Shown here: positions 11,219 to 21,462 of the stretch, in pieces
Layout of the letters: each line of letters begins with the position of its first letter
Numbering within the stretch: the first letter of the stretch is position 1
Assembly: GCF_001528745.1 (NCBI RefSeq)
Contig: NZ_BCNS01000080.1
Span: 1 to 64,000, forward strand
Direction of reading: 5' to 3'
DNA from: Marinobacterium profundum
Lineage (GTDB): Bacteria; Pseudomonadota; Gammaproteobacteria; Pseudomonadales; Balneatricaceae
Length of the DNA stretch: 64,000 nucleotides
Program-made: the position numbers and the translations under genes
Notes under the pieces: model-generated
The model's input: only the letters and a program-made list of their open reading frames with translations
What the model was told of the DNA's origin: nothing
Database searches by the model: none

Positions 11219-12403
11219 TTACAGGGCCGTCACGACCCACGTATCCCCTTGTTGCAGCAACTGACGGTCGCAACTGGACGCATTCGCCAGCGTCACGTCC
11301 GGTAACTGCTGCATAACGCGCTCTCCCTGAGCACGCAGTTCGCTGATTCGAGCCAGCAGCGACGGGGCCTGCCCCGCCGGCGCAAGAATGGCGCTGCCAC
11401 GGGCTTCAAGCCCTGCAACTGCCAGATCTTCCAGGCATTTCAAATCAGCGCTGAATCCTGTTGCCGGGCGTGCCCGGCCAAAATCCCGCCCAATCTCATC
11501 GTAGCGACCACCCTTTGCAATCGCCTGACCGAAGCCCGCTGCATAGGCTGCAAACACAATACCCGTATGGTAGTTGTAGCCTCGCAGCTCACCGAGATCA
11601 AAGTACAAACGCACCTGCGGATAACGCAGGTTCACCTGTCGCGCGATCTCTTCAAGATACGCCACCGCATCCAGTACCGCAGCCTGGCCATCGCCAAACA
11701 AATCGCGAGCGCGCAACAGCACCTCGGCGCCACCATGCAAACGCGGCAATTCAGTCAGCAGCGCAAGCGTAGGTGCATCGAGATCCAGCTCAGCCAGCAG
11801 CGTCTCAATTTCCGGCAAGGCCTTCAATTGCAGCTTTTCAAGGTACAGGCTTTCCTGCGCCGCAGTCAGACCCGCAGCCGCCATCAAGTTGCGTACAATC
11901 CCGACGTGCCCCAAATCCAGGCTCAGCGGCGCCTCTATGCCGGACGCCAGCAGCGTCTCGAGCATCAGACTGATCACCTCAACATCGCTATCAATGCCGG
12001 CGTGACCGTAAAGCTCCGCCCCCACCTGCAACGGATTACGCGAGGCCAGCATATTGGCCGGACGCGTCTGCAATACCGAGCCGCAATAACACAGCCGGCT
12101 GGCACCTTCGGTGCGCATGCGGTGCGCATCGATACGGGCGACCTGGGGCGTAATGTCCGCCCGAATACCGAGCAGATGCCCACTGACCTGATCGGTCAGC
12201 TTGAAGGTAACCATGTCCAGGTCCCGCCCGACACCCGTAAGCAGAGACTCCAGATGTTCCATCAGTGGCGGCATGACAAGCTCATAGCCCCAGCTGTCAT
12301 AGAGATCGAGCAGACGACGGCGCAATGCCTCAATCTGGCGCGCCCGTGGCGGCAATATGTCTTTTACGCCATCCGGCAACAACCAGCGATCTGCCAATGC
12401 CAT
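11219..12403 (-). CDS. hisZ: ATP phosphoribosyltransferase regulatory subunit HisZ
   Basis: HisZ is a catalytically inactive paralogue of histidyl-tRNA synthetase that forms a hetero-octamer with the short form of HisG and makes it feedback-sensitive to histidine. The 394-residue protein has class II synthetase-like motifs (GVKDILPP, MPPLMEHLESL, FKLTDQVSG, YCGSVLQTRP) but lacks the C-terminal anticodon domain of HisS. GGAG lies 7 bases before the ATG. The DUF2065-hisZ-purA order next to hflKC is common in gammaproteobacteria. Confidence 0.93.
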   Translation of the reverse strand: MALADRWLLPDGVKDILPPRARQIEALRRRLLDLYDSWGYELVMPPLMEHLESLLTGVGRDLDMVTFKLTDQVSGHLLGIRADITPQVARIDAHRMRTEGASRLCYCGSVLQTRPANMLASRNPLQVGAELYGHAGIDSDVEVISLMLETLLASGIEAPLSLDLGHVGIVRNLMAAAGLTAAQESLYLEKLQLKALPEIETLLAELDLDAPTLALLTELPRLHGGAEVLLRARDLFGDGQAAVLDAVAYLEEIARQVNLRYPQVRLYFDLGELRGYNYHTGIVFAAYAAGFGQAIAKGGRYDEIGRDFGRARPATGFSADLKCLEDLAVAGLEARGSAILAPAGQAPSLLARISELRAQGERVMQQLPDVTLANASSCDRQLLQQGDTWVVTAL

Positions 12404-12437
12404 GCACTACTCCAAAATACAATCTTGGTAATCTGAT

Positions 12438-12635
12438 TCAGTTGACCCAATACAGCAACGCGACACCGGCCAGCATACTTAGCAGACCGAACACACGTAA
12501 CGTTGCATCATTGATCAGTGACAGCTGCTGCACCATAAGGCGCCAGCGCTGCGGGTACAAAAAGGGCAAAACACCTTCCAGAACCAGCATCAAACAGAAG
12601 CCGATCAATAGCTCGCGCCATAACCCAGAAGACAT
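12438..12635 (-). CDS. DUF2065 family small inner-membrane protein
   Basis: This 65-residue protein has two hydrophobic segments (about 7-25 and 47-64) with the conserved LMLVLEG-LPFLYP pattern of the DUF2065 (YjeT-like) family between them. No function is known. It sits after the hflC terminator and before hisZ, which is its usual place. I have not found a clear promoter in the 30 bp between the terminator and the start, so expression may come from read-through. Confidence 0.85.
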   Translation of the reverse strand: MSSGLWRELLIGFCLMLVLEGVLPFLYPQRWRLMVQQLSLINDATLRVFGLLSMLAGVALLYWVN

Positions 12636-12666
12636 AAACTACCCCATCCCAGGCAGCCCACTGCCA

Positions 12667-12691
12667 CAAAAAAACCGGGTCTTGGCCCGGT
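12667..12691 (-). terminator. intrinsic terminator after hflC
   Basis: Minus strand: stem ACCGGG / CCCGGT with a 6-nt loop, followed directly by seven T. It is 73 bp past the hflC stop and should end the hfq-hflX-hflK-hflC transcript. Confidence 0.9.
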
Positions 12692-12763
12692 GTGCGGATT
12701 CTAGCACGGAACGAGTGCAAATTTGCACCCGTTCCGCTGCATTACAGCCTCATCAGGGTCGAA

Positions 12764-13639
12764 TCAGGGCCCTGTTGGCTTGGACAGATACTTGAAGAAG
12801 TCACTGTCCGGCTTGAGCAAGAGTACGTCACCACTGTCTCCGCCGAATGATGCCCGATAGGCTGTCAAACTGCGCGAGAATGAGTAGAACTCCGGATCGC
12901 GACTAAATGCATCGGCATAAACACTGGCAGCGGACGCATCGCCCTCACCTCGTGTCTCCTCTGCTTCACGGTAGGCGTTCGCCTTGACGATAGTCACCTG
13001 ACGATCTGCATCAGCCCGAATACCTTCAGCAAGCTCCTTACCACGGGAACGCAACTCACGCGCTTCACGCTCACGTTCGGTACGCATGCGCTGGTATACC
13101 GACTCTGATACTTCGGCCGGCAGCTCGACACGCTTGACGCGGACATCGAGGACGTTAATACCCAACTCATTCTGTGCAATCTGACTGAGCTGCTGAATCA
13201 CTTCGTCCATCAGCTCTTCACGCTCACCAGACACCACCTGATTCAGGGTACGGGCACCAAACTGGTTACGCAGTTCGTTTTCCACACGGGACAGCAAGAC
13301 ATCACCGGCGCGGAACTCGTCACCCGAGGTCGCCGTGTAGTACTTGCCAACATCCTGAATACGCCACTTGACGAAGGCATCCACGATCAGACGCTTCTTC
13401 TCCAGTGTCAGGAAGGACTGCGGCCGGGCATCCAGCGTCAGCAGGCGGCCATCAAACTTGCGCACCACGTTGACGAAAGGCACCTTGAAATGCAGACCCG
13501 GGGTAACATCATCATTGACGATTTCACCGAAGCGCAGCAGTACCGCACGTTCGGTTTCGCTGATGATATATACCGACTTGGAACCCACCATGAACACTAG
13601 CAACAGCAGGACCAGTACAAGCATTGATCTAGGCTTCAT
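12764..13639 (-). CDS. hflC: FtsH protease modulator HflC
   Basis: HflC forms with HflK the large membrane-anchored SPFH complex that encloses FtsH and limits its proteolysis. The 291-residue protein has an N-terminal TM anchor (about 5-24), a band-7/SPFH domain (SETERAVLLRFGEI onward) and a charged coiled-coil segment rich in Arg/Glu (RMRTEREREARELRSRGKE). Its ATG overlaps the hflK TAA by one base, indicating tight coupling. Confidence 0.95.
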   Translation of the reverse strand: MKPRSMLVLVLLLLVFMVGSKSVYIISETERAVLLRFGEIVNDDVTPGLHFKVPFVNVVRKFDGRLLTLDARPQSFLTLEKKRLIVDAFVKWRIQDVGKYYTATSGDEFRAGDVLLSRVENELRNQFGARTLNQVVSGEREELMDEVIQQLSQIAQNELGINVLDVRVKRVELPAEVSESVYQRMRTEREREARELRSRGKELAEGIRADADRQVTIVKANAYREAEETRGEGDASAASVYADAFSRDPEFYSFSRSLTAYRASFGGDSGDVLLLKPDSDFFKYLSKPTGP

Positions 13640-14838
13640 TATCGGCCCTCCCTACGCGTAACGGTACTCTGGCGCACACGCATCTCATCAACCACCTTGT
13701 CCGTCAGGTCCCGAAGGCCCTGATCATCCAGGCGCGCACCGCGGCTTGAATCGCGACGCTCGTTGCTGTTCTGCATCAACTTGTCCAGCGGCAGATACAT
13801 CATGTTATTACCACCCTCAACGTCGATCAGGACTTTCGGGTTGTTTTCCAGCACGGACTGCATCATGTCCAGATAAAGACGCTCGCGCGTAACGTCCGGT
13901 GCCTTGCGATACTCACCCAGCAGGGCGATGAATCGCTTGGCTTCACCATCCGCCCGGGCCAGCACTTCTTCACGGTAGGCATTGGCTTCTTCAAGCATGC
14001 GCTGCGCTTCACCGCGCGCTTCCGGCACTATGCCGTTGGCGTAGGATTCAGCCTCATTCTTGACACGCTGCTCGTCTTCCCGCGCCTTGATCACGTCATC
14101 AAACGCATCCTGCACCTGACTCGGCGCCTGCGCATTCTTGACGTTAATCTTGGAGATGCTCAGCCCCGTACCATAGCTCTGCATGTAACCCTGCAAGCGA
14201 TCCAGCACGGAGAAACCAAGCGCCTCACGACCTTCGGTCAGCAAGGAATGCATTTCCGAGCTACCAACAACCTGGCGCAGTGCAGATTCGGACGCATTTG
14301 CCAGGCTGCCTTCAGGATCGCGCACATTCAGCCGGTACGCCTTGGGATCAATGATCAGATACTGCACGGTTACATCGATATCAACGATGTTCTCGTCTTC
14401 AGTCAGCATCAAAGCGCGATGATCAAGCGTACGCACCCGGGTCACATTGACCTTGGTGACTTCGTCAATCATCGGCGGGTTCCACTGCAGACCCGGATTA
14501 ACCGTTTCGTAGTATTTACCCAAACGCAACACGACACCGCGTTCCTGCTGATCGACGGTATAGAAACCCATACCCGCCCAACCCACCACGACTACAGCCA
14601 GCAGCACCCAGAGGAAGCCGGAGCCGGAACCCGATGACGAAGAACCGCCACCACCACCTGAGCTTACCTTGCCGAAGATGCTGTTAAGCTTCTCCTGCAG
14701 TTTGCGCAACGCCTCGTCGAGATCAGGTGGTCCCTGATCCCCACCACCTTTAGGTCCACCAGGTCCGCCGCGCTTGTCGCCATTCCAGGGATCATGGTTC
14801 TTACCATCCCCACTTCCGCCGGGCTCATTCCAAGCCAT
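13639..14838 (-). CDS. hflK: FtsH protease modulator HflK
   Basis: HflK is the partner of HflC in the FtsH-regulating SPFH complex. The 399-residue protein has the typical glycine/proline-rich cytoplasmic N-terminus (about 1-70), one TM helix (about 74-94), the band-7 domain (QQERGVVLRLGKY) and a coiled-coil region (EDEQRVKNEAESYANG). GGAGAG precedes the ATG. It lies between hflX and hflC as in most gammaproteobacteria. Confidence 0.95.
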   Translation of the reverse strand: MAWNEPGGSGDGKNHDPWNGDKRGGPGGPKGGGDQGPPDLDEALRKLQEKLNSIFGKVSSGGGGGSSSSGSGSGFLWVLLAVVVVGWAGMGFYTVDQQERGVVLRLGKYYETVNPGLQWNPPMIDEVTKVNVTRVRTLDHRALMLTEDENIVDIDVTVQYLIIDPKAYRLNVRDPEGSLANASESALRQVVGSSEMHSLLTEGREALGFSVLDRLQGYMQSYGTGLSISKINVKNAQAPSQVQDAFDDVIKAREDEQRVKNEAESYANGIVPEARGEAQRMLEEANAYREEVLARADGEAKRFIALLGEYRKAPDVTRERLYLDMMQSVLENNPKVLIDVEGGNNMMYLPLDKLMQNSNERRDSSRGARLDDQGLRDLTDKVVDEMRVRQSTVTRREGR

Positions 14839-14922
14839 AGTGCTCTCCGTTAGAAAACGCTTGATTCAACTCAAAAAATTGTAGATAGCCACTGGGGCCC
14901 ACGCAAGCTTGAGTCAAGTTTC

Positions 14923-16221
14923 TCAAGACGCAGCCTGCACCAGATACGACTCGGATGGAATCCCGAGTCGGCTGAGCAGCCGCAACAAGTCTTTCTTCTG
15001 CAATCGGACTTCAACCTGCATCTGCCCGGAGGCATCAACACTTTCACGCAAGACCGCATTGAGCGCATAAAGCTGCGCCCGTAACTGACCGGCACTGGCG
15101 GGCAGGCTCAATGTCTGATGGAAAATATCATCCGACAAGCGCTCACTCACCGCCTGATAGAGCAGTTCACTGCCCTCACCGGTGACAGCCGACACCCAGA
15201 CGCGCCAGGGCCGCCCCTCGTCATCACGGTCAATCCGCGCCTCCTGCCCGTCCATCATGTCGATCTTGTTGTAGACCTCCAGCACAGGCACTTCGCTGGC
15301 ACCGATCTCCTGCAACACATGCTTGACCTGCTCAATGTGCCCGCCACGCTCATCGTCGTAGCAGTCGATCACATGCAGCAGCAGATCCGCCTCAGAGGTT
15401 TCCTGCAAGGTGGCACGAAACGCCTCAACCAGCTTGTGCGGCAGATGCCGGATAAACCCAACCGTATCCGCCAGAATCGCAGGCCCCACATCCGCCAGCT
15501 GAATCTTGCGCAGCGTCGGATCCAGAGTCGCAAACAACTGATCGGCCACATAAACGCTGGACTCGGTCAGGCGGTTAAACAGCGTCGACTTGCCCGCGTT
15601 GGTATAGCCCACCAGCGAAACGGTCGGCACCTCGGCGCGCTGTCGTGCACGGCGCCCCTGATCACGCTGGCGGCGCACCCGATCAAGCCGCTTGACGATG
15701 TTTTTCATCCGCGCACGCAGCAACCGGCGGTCGGTTTCAAGCTGAGTTTCACCCGGGCCACGCAGACCTATGCCACCTTTTTGACGTTCAAGGTGGGTCC
15801 AGCCACGCACCAGGCGGGTCGACATGTGGTCGAGCTGCGCCAGCTCAACCTGCAATTTACCCTCATGGGTACGGGCGCGCTGAGCAAAGATATCCAGTAT
15901 CAGGCCGGTTCTATCCAGCACCCGACACTTGATCTGCTGCTCAAGGTTGCGCTCCTGGGACGGTGACAGAGAATGATTGAAGATAACGATTTCTGCTTCA
16001 TGCAGCGTCACCAGTTCAATCAGCTCAGCCAGCTTGCCAGTGCCGATAAAAAATTTGGAACTCGGCTTGGCACGACTGCCGATGAGAAATTCCACCGGAT
16101 CCGCGCCTGCCGAGAGTGCGAGCTCTTCAAGCTCCTGGGGACTTTCAGCCTTGCTCTCGTCACCGAAATCGATGTGCACGAGAATAGCCTTCTCTCCAGA
16201 CTTGGGTCTTTCAAAAAACAA
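14923..16221 (-). CDS. hflX: ribosome-splitting GTPase HflX
   Basis: HflX is a heat-shock GTPase that binds the 50S subunit and rescues stalled ribosomes. The 432-residue protein has the HflX N-terminal domain (NHSLSPSQERNLE), the GxGExxLExDRR motif, P-loop [14 protein letters not shown] and G3 DTVGFIRHLP. The start is TTG at 16221: GAGG lies 5 bases upstream and overlaps the end of hfq, and the next ATG would remove conserved residues. Translation is therefore probably coupled to hfq. Confidence 0.94.
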   Translation of the reverse strand: MFFERPKSGEKAILVHIDFGDESKAESPQELEELALSAGADPVEFLIGSRAKPSSKFFIGTGKLAELIELVTLHEAEIVIFNHSLSPSQERNLEQQIKCRVLDRTGLILDIFAQRARTHEGKLQVELAQLDHMSTRLVRGWTHLERQKGGIGLRGPGETQLETDRRLLRARMKNIVKRLDRVRRQRDQGRRARQRAEVPTVSLVGYTNAGKSTLFNRLTESSVYVADQLFATLDPTLRKIQLADVGPAILADTVGFIRHLPHKLVEAFRATLQETSEADLLLHVIDCYDDERGGHIEQVKHVLQEIGASEVPVLEVYNKIDMMDGQEARIDRDDEGRPWRVWVSAVTGEGSELLYQAVSERLSDDIFHQTLSLPASAGQLRAQLYALNAVLRESVDASGQMQVEVRLQKKDLLRLLSRLGIPSESYLVQAAS

Positions 16222-16228
16222 TATGACC

Positions 16229-16468
16229 TCAGTCCGGCTGTTTCTCGTCGGCCTGCGGCAGTTTCACCGGACGGGCAGGAACGACTGTAGATATCGCGTG
16301 CTTATAAACCATCTGGCTGACAGTATTTTTCAGCAGGATGACAAACTGATCGAAAGATTCGATCTGTCCCTGCAGCTTGATACCATTCACCAGAAAAATG
16401 GAAACCGGCACACGCTCCTTGCGCAGAACGTTTAGATAAGGGTCTTGTAAAGACTGCCCTTTTGACAT
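16229..16468 (-). CDS. hfq: RNA chaperone Hfq
   Basis: Hfq is the hexameric RNA chaperone that pairs small RNAs with mRNAs. The 79-residue protein contains the Sm1 motif ([20 protein letters not shown]) and the Sm2 motif (YKHAIST). The C-terminal tail is short, as in Pseudomonas-type Hfq. AAGGAG stands 6 bases upstream of the ATG. It lies between miaA and hflX, the standard position, and has a promoter at the end of miaA. Confidence 0.98.
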   Translation of the reverse strand: MSKGQSLQDPYLNVLRKERVPVSIFLVNGIKLQGQIESFDQFVILLKNTVSQMVYKHAISTVVPARPVKLPQADEKQPD

Positions 16469-16587
16469 TGCAAACTCCTTCCAGAAAATCGTTATAGTTC
16501 ATTCAGGCCGGGACTTCGTAAAGATCCCCTCCAAAGCCCCGCCTTCCGACCGCCATCCACACCACTGCAATTGCGCGCCAGCCGAAC

Positions 16588-16618
16588 ATTATATAATGGC
16601 TGACTCCACTAATTTCAA
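16588..16618 (-). promoter_or_regulatory. probable hfq promoter at the 3' end of miaA
   Basis: Minus strand: -35 TTGAAA (16613-16618). The -10 is either TATATA (16590-16595, 17-bp spacer) or TATAAT (16588-16593, 19-bp spacer). It overlaps the miaA stop and would give hfq a leader of roughly 115 nt. Confidence 0.6.
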
Positions 16619-17551
16619 GGCTTTAGATACCAACTGCCGATCATTCGTCTGCAACCACTGCAAATCATTCCAGCTACGAAGCCAGGTAATCTGGCGTTTT
16701 GCCAGCTGCCGGGTGGCTACGATACCCTTGAACACCATGGTTTCATAGTCCCAGCGCCCGGCCAGATATTCCCATACCTGACGGTAGCCGACACAACGCA
16801 CCGATGGATGCGACAGTTCAAGATCCCCCCGCGACCAGAGCACGCGTTCGACTTCATCCACCAGCCCAAGTTCCAGCATTCGTTGAAAACGCTGCTCAAT
16901 GCGCTGGTGCAACTCCACCCGCTCCGGCGGCATTACGGCAAATGAATGCACCTGATAAGGCAAAACGGTCTGCTCTTGGTCGCGCCAATGCTCACTCATG
17001 GAGCGGCCACTCAACTCAAACACTTCCAGCGCCCGCTGCACCCGCTGGGAGTCATTGGGCTTGAGGCGCGCCGCCGCCTGCGGGTCGACCTCGGCCAAGC
17101 GCCTGTGCATGGCGGGCCAGCCCTGTTGCCGCGCCTCTTCCTCCAGTCTGGCCCGAAGCACCGGATCTGCTTCAGGCATCTTGGCAAGCCCTTGTTGCAG
17201 GGCATTAAAATACATCATGGTGCCGCCCACCAGCAGCGGAATACGCCCGGCGGCTGTTATTTTCGCCATTTCAGCCAGCGCGTCTTCGCGAAATTCCGCC
17301 GCCGAGTAGCTCTGTTCAGGCCCGCGAATATCCACCAATCGGTGCGGATAGCGCGCCAACTCTTCGACGCTGGGCTTGGCAGTACCTATATCCATGCCGC
17401 GGTAAATCAACGCCGAGTCAACACTGATAATGTCGCAGGGCAAACGATCATGCAGCTCCATCGCCAGAGCAGTCTTGCCGGCGGCGGTCGGCCCCATCAG
17501 AAAAATGGCCGGCGGCAGCCCGGGTTTCACCGGAGTCGGGTATTCGATCAT
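16589..17551 (-). CDS. miaA: tRNA dimethylallyltransferase MiaA
   Basis: MiaA adds the isopentenyl group to A37 of tRNAs reading U-starting codons. I place the start at the ATG at 17551, four bases past the mutL stop, giving 320 residues; the longer frame upstream lies inside mutL. The P-loop GPTAAGKT (about 20-27), [16 protein letters not shown] and the substrate loop near SYSAAEF are clear. It sits in the conserved mutL-miaA-hfq-hflX block. Confidence 0.95.
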   Translation of the reverse strand: MIEYPTPVKPGLPPAIFLMGPTAAGKTALAMELHDRLPCDIISVDSALIYRGMDIGTAKPSVEELARYPHRLVDIRGPEQSYSAAEFREDALAEMAKITAAGRIPLLVGGTMMYFNALQQGLAKMPEADPVLRARLEEEARQQGWPAMHRRLAEVDPQAAARLKPNDSQRVQRALEVFELSGRSMSEHWRDQEQTVLPYQVHSFAVMPPERVELHQRIEQRFQRMLELGLVDEVERVLWSRGDLELSHPSVRCVGYRQVWEYLAGRWDYETMVFKGIVATRQLAKRQITWLRSWNDLQWLQTNDRQLVSKALKLVESAII

Positions 17552-17555
17552 CGTG

Positions 17556-19502
17556 CTAGCGTCCCCGCATAAACAGCTTGTCGAGCTCATTCAGCGACAG
17601 CTGTGTCCAGGTCGGACGACCGTGGTTGCACTGTCCGCTGCGCTCGGTAATTTCCATGTCACGCAGCAGGCCGTTCATCTCAGGTACGCTGAGTTGACGG
17701 TTGGCACGCACGGCACCATGACAGGCCATGGTTCCCAACAGTTCGTTGATATGATTTTCAATGCGCTGACTCTGGCCATAGGTGAGCATATCGGACAACA
17801 CATCCCGGATCAGTTGCTCGATATTGCCGCGGGCCAGGGAAACAGGCACCTGACGCACCACCAGACTCTCTTCCCCCATGCGGGACAGTTCAAACCCCAG
17901 ACGCTGAAACACAGCCGCCTGCTCCTCTGCACAGTCCGCCTCGTTCTGACTCACCGCCATGCTTAGCGGCACCAGCAGCGGCTGCGAGCGCACCACCTCG
18001 GTCTCATAAGCCTGCTTCATGCGCTCATAGACGATGCGCTCATGGGCTGCGTGCATGTCGACCAACACCAACCCCTGCTCGTTCTGAGCCAGAATGTAGA
18101 TTCCGTGCAAATGGGCCAGGGCATAACCCAGTGGCGGCGCGACCTCACCCTGAGCCTGGGCTGCAGCCAGTGCCGCATCCTGCGCACTATTCGCACCCGG
18201 GCCGCCCAAGCCACCGGCACCATTAGCTGACACATGCAGGGCGCCGTAGCCATTGATCTGATCCCGCACCGCGCCCAGCGAAGTAGCCGCGGGGCTATAG
18301 TCACTTTGAAAGCCGCTCCCCGATGACGAACCTGCCGCCGCAGAGCCTCCCAGTGGCGCCTGAGCAAGCGGCATGCGCCCCTGCTCGAACTGCTGCGCAT
18401 TTATACCCGGGATGCCTGGCGCCGGATCAGCCGCCTGACCACCGTCCAGCGACGCAGCGGCGGACGACACAGCCGCTTCCGGGCGCACATCGGCGATAAC
18501 CCGGTGCAGCGTACGAAAGATAAAGTCATGCACCAGGCGGCCTTCTCGAAAACGCACTTCGTGCTTGGTTGGGTGCACATTCACATCCACCAGCCGCGGA
18601 TCCAGCTCGAGATAGAGCACAAAGGCCGGATGCCGGCCATGGAAGAGCACATCCTGATAGGCCTGGCGCACCGCATGGGCCACCAGCTTGTCGCGAATAA
18701 TGCGGCCATTGACGAAAAAGTACTGCAGATCTGTCTGACTGCGGGAAAAGGTCGGCAGTCCCATCCAGCCCCAGAGCCGCAGACCGCTGGCTTCTGCGCA
18801 CATATCCAGCGACAGGGCCTGATCGATAAAGGCCGGACCACACACCGACGATATGCGCCGTTCATGGTCCTGTTCGGTGCGCGCAGGGCGCAGCTGATGA
18901 ATCACACGACCATTGTGACGCAGCACAAAGGATACATCGGAACGGCTCAGAGCCAGGCGCTTGACGACCTCTTCCAAATGCTTGAATTCGGTTTGCTCAG
19001 TGCGCATGAACTTGCGCCGCGCCGGCGTATTGAAGAACAGATCCCGCACCTCGACACAGGTCCCCTGGGGGTGCGCTGCAGGGCTGACCACCGGCTCCAT
19101 GTCCCGCCCCTCGGTCTGCACCTGCCAGGCGCTGGGCGCATCACTGCGGCGCGAGGTGAGCGTTAGGCGGGATACCGAACTGATACTGGCCAGAGCCTCG
19201 CCGCGAAAGCCCAGACTGTTGACCGCCTCCAGATCCTCGAGCACCAGTATCTTGGAGGTTGCATGCCGGCTTAGCGCCAGCGGCAGATCCTGCTCCTCGA
19301 TACCGCCGCCGTTATCCCGCAGGCGGATCAGTTTCATGCCGCCCTGCTCGACGTCAATTTCAATCTGGGTGGCACCGGCGTCGAGGCTGTTTTCCAGCAA
19401 CTCCTTGACGACCGACGCCGGACGTTCGACCACTTCGCCGGCCGCAATCTGGTTGGCCAGACGCGGCGACAGCAACTGTATTCGTGACATAGACAAATGC
19501 AT
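17556..19502 (-). CDS. mutL: DNA mismatch repair protein MutL
   Basis: MutL links mismatch recognition by MutS to downstream repair. The 648-residue protein has a GHKL ATPase N-terminus ([24 protein letters not shown]), a long Ala/Gly/Ser-rich linker (about 340-440) and the C-terminal dimerisation domain ([35 protein letters not shown]). An ATG four codons in (MSRIQLL) is an equally good start. The linker is the only poorly conserved part. Confidence 0.95.
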   Translation of the reverse strand: MHLSMSRIQLLSPRLANQIAAGEVVERPASVVKELLENSLDAGATQIEIDVEQGGMKLIRLRDNGGGIEEQDLPLALSRHATSKILVLEDLEAVNSLGFRGEALASISSVSRLTLTSRRSDAPSAWQVQTEGRDMEPVVSPAAHPQGTCVEVRDLFFNTPARRKFMRTEQTEFKHLEEVVKRLALSRSDVSFVLRHNGRVIHQLRPARTEQDHERRISSVCGPAFIDQALSLDMCAEASGLRLWGWMGLPTFSRSQTDLQYFFVNGRIIRDKLVAHAVRQAYQDVLFHGRHPAFVLYLELDPRLVDVNVHPTKHEVRFREGRLVHDFIFRTLHRVIADVRPEAAVSSAAASLDGGQAADPAPGIPGINAQQFEQGRMPLAQAPLGGSAAAGSSSGSGFQSDYSPAATSLGAVRDQINGYGALHVSANGAGGLGGPGANSAQDAALAAAQAQGEVAPPLGYALAHLHGIYILAQNEQGLVLVDMHAAHERIVYERMKQAYETEVVRSQPLLVPLSMAVSQNEADCAEEQAAVFQRLGFELSRMGEESLVVRQVPVSLARGNIEQLIRDVLSDMLTYGQSQRIENHINELLGTMACHGAVRANRQLSVPEMNGLLRDMEITERSGQCNHGRPTWTQLSLNELDKLFMRGR

Positions 19503-19565
19503 TACCGGTTAGGGAGCCTCGGATCAGACCACAAACGAGCGCTGTGACCAGACCCACACGGGTCC

Positions 19566-20906
19566 TTAGCTTGACGGAATTTTGAGTACCTGACCAATAC
19601 GGATCTTGTCATTGGACAGGCCATTGGCGGCGCGCAGCGCCGAAAGGGAAACACCATTGCGTACGGCAATCACCGACAGCGTATCGCCGCGGGATACCTT
19701 GTGCGTGCGATCAGACAGCGATGCCAGCTGACCGCCACCATTCTTGCGGTGAGCCAGGTGCGTCATGGCCGGCGGCCGGTGCCAGAAGTAGTCCTTCACA
19801 CCTTCGGTGATGGCCACTGCCATCTGGCTCTGATACTTGCTTGACTTAAGTTTGCGAGCCTCATCCGGGTTGGATATAAACCCGGTTTCCACCAGAATCG
19901 ACGGAATGCCCGGCGATTTCAGCACCACGAAACCCGCCTGTTCGACAAAGGGCTTGTGCATGCGGGCAAACTTGCCGATGTTCTTGTGCACCCGGTCAGC
20001 CACCTGGCGACTGCCTTCCATGCTGAAGGTCATGGACATATCCAGCAGCACGCCGGCCAGTACTTCGTCCTTGTCATCCAGACTGACCACACCACCGATG
20101 GCATCCACACTGTTTTCTTTCTGAGCCAGCCAGCGACCAACTTCACCGGTGGCGCCACGGTCCGAAATCACCCAGACGGACGCGCCATTGGCACGGGGAT
20201 CCTTGAAGGCATCAGCATGAATGGACACAAACAGATCGGCGTTGTGCTCACGCGCAAGTTTGGTACGCCCGCGCAGACTAACGTAATAGTCACTCTTGCG
20301 CACCATTACGGGCTTGTAGCCAGGGGTCGCATCCAGGCGCCGGTAGACTTCCTTGGCAATGGCAATAACGACGTCTTTTTCACGCAAACCACCCGGCCCC
20401 AGCGCACCGGGGTCCTCACCCCCATGACCGGGATCGATCACTACCACCACATCACGCAATACGCCTGGCGAGCCCACAACCTCGACAGACTGCGGCGCAG
20501 GCACCGGGGCTGGCTTGTCGACACCGACTTTCAGCAAATCCAGCACCAGCCGGTGGCCATACTGATCATTGGGCGCCAGCGTGAAGCTGCGGGGTTTTAC
20601 AGTACTGTTCAGGTCCAGCACGAAGCGCTGGGTACCGTCGGCCTGGCGAGACTCGCGCATCCTGCTGACCGGACTATCCTGCAGCCCCAGCCGATCAAGA
20701 TTCGCCAGCAGACGCGAGTCATCCATGTCCACCACCAGGCGATCAGGGTTATCCAGACTAAACACCTTGTGTTTCACCGGTCCCGAGAGGTCAAACACCA
20801 GACGTGTGTGATCCGGCGCAAGCCAGATGCGCACATTCTTGATTTCAGCCGCCATCGCCGGGGTGACCAGCAGCAGCGCTGCCAGAACCCCCAAAATCCC
20901 CTTCAT
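19566..20906 (-). CDS. N-acetylmuramoyl-L-alanine amidase (AmiB/AmiC type) with AMIN and LysM domains
   Basis: This is a periplasmic zinc amidase that splits septal peptidoglycan during daughter-cell separation. I choose the ATG at 20906 (446 residues) because GAGGGG lies just upstream; it gives a signal peptide ending in PAMAA. An AMIN domain (about 20-125) is followed by Amidase_3 (VVIDPGHGGEDPGALG; FVSIHADAF; LVETGFISNP) and one C-terminal LysM (VSRGDTLSVIAVRNGVSLSA). It lies between tsaE and mutL, as amiB usually does. Confidence 0.93.
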   Translation of the reverse strand: MKGILGVLAALLLVTPAMAAEIKNVRIWLAPDHTRLVFDLSGPVKHKVFSLDNPDRLVVDMDDSRLLANLDRLGLQDSPVSRMRESRQADGTQRFVLDLNSTVKPRSFTLAPNDQYGHRLVLDLLKVGVDKPAPVPAPQSVEVVGSPGVLRDVVVVIDPGHGGEDPGALGPGGLREKDVVIAIAKEVYRRLDATPGYKPVMVRKSDYYVSLRGRTKLAREHNADLFVSIHADAFKDPRANGASVWVISDRGATGEVGRWLAQKENSVDAIGGVVSLDDKDEVLAGVLLDMSMTFSMEGSRQVADRVHKNIGKFARMHKPFVEQAGFVVLKSPGIPSILVETGFISNPDEARKLKSSKYQSQMAVAITEGVKDYFWHRPPAMTHLAHRKNGGGQLASLSDRTHKVSRGDTLSVIAVRNGVSLSALRAANGLSNDKIRIGQVLKIPSS

Positions 20907-20923
20907 CCTGCCCCTCAACCGCG

Positions 20924-21415
20924 TTACCCCTGTTTTGCGATCCGGTCATTGTCCGCTAGCAAAGACGCCAACATCTGCTGTCCCCGCGCTGTCTGTGCAT
21001 TGCATTCAATAGTGCGCCCCTCGCCTTCGACCGAGATGCTCACCTCCAGATCAGGTTGCGGCAACCAGCCCGCGCCCCGCTGGGGCCACTCGATCAGACA
21101 GAGGTCATCGTCTTCGAAATAGTCCCTGATCCCCAGATATTCAAGTTCTTCAGGGTCTGCCAGGCGATACAGATCGAAATGATACAACCTGCGCCCCCCC
21201 AGATCATAGGGCTCCACCAAAGTATAGGTCGGACTCTTGACCGATCCATGATGGCCATAGGCACGCAAAACCCCACGGCACAGCGTGGTTTTGCCCATGC
21301 CCAGATCTCCCTCCAGGAAAATAACCCCGCGGCCTGCACAGGCCAGTCCCAGCGCCTCGCCAAAATTAACCATGGCGTTTTCATCCCTGGCGCCATATAC
21401 AAACTGTTCTGTCAT
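20924..21415 (-). CDS. tsaE: tRNA t6A biosynthesis ATPase TsaE
   Basis: TsaE is the small P-loop ATPase of the TsaBDE complex that makes t6A37 on ANN-decoding tRNAs. The 163-residue protein has Walker A GDLGMGKTT (about 36-44), KSPTYTLVEPY, the conserved HFDLYRLADPEELE segment and LIEWPQRG. It is followed by the amidase with a 17-bp gap and preceded by nnr on the same strand, as in many gammaproteobacteria. Confidence 0.95.
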   Translation of the reverse strand: MTEQFVYGARDENAMVNFGEALGLACAGRGVIFLEGDLGMGKTTLCRGVLRAYGHHGSVKSPTYTLVEPYDLGGRRLYHFDLYRLADPEELEYLGIRDYFEDDDLCLIEWPQRGAGWLPQPDLEVSISVEGEGRTIECNAQTARGQQMLASLLADNDRIAKQG

Positions 21416-21462
21416 CGTATTGATCCGCTAATAGCCTGAGCCTGCACCCGGACAGGATAACT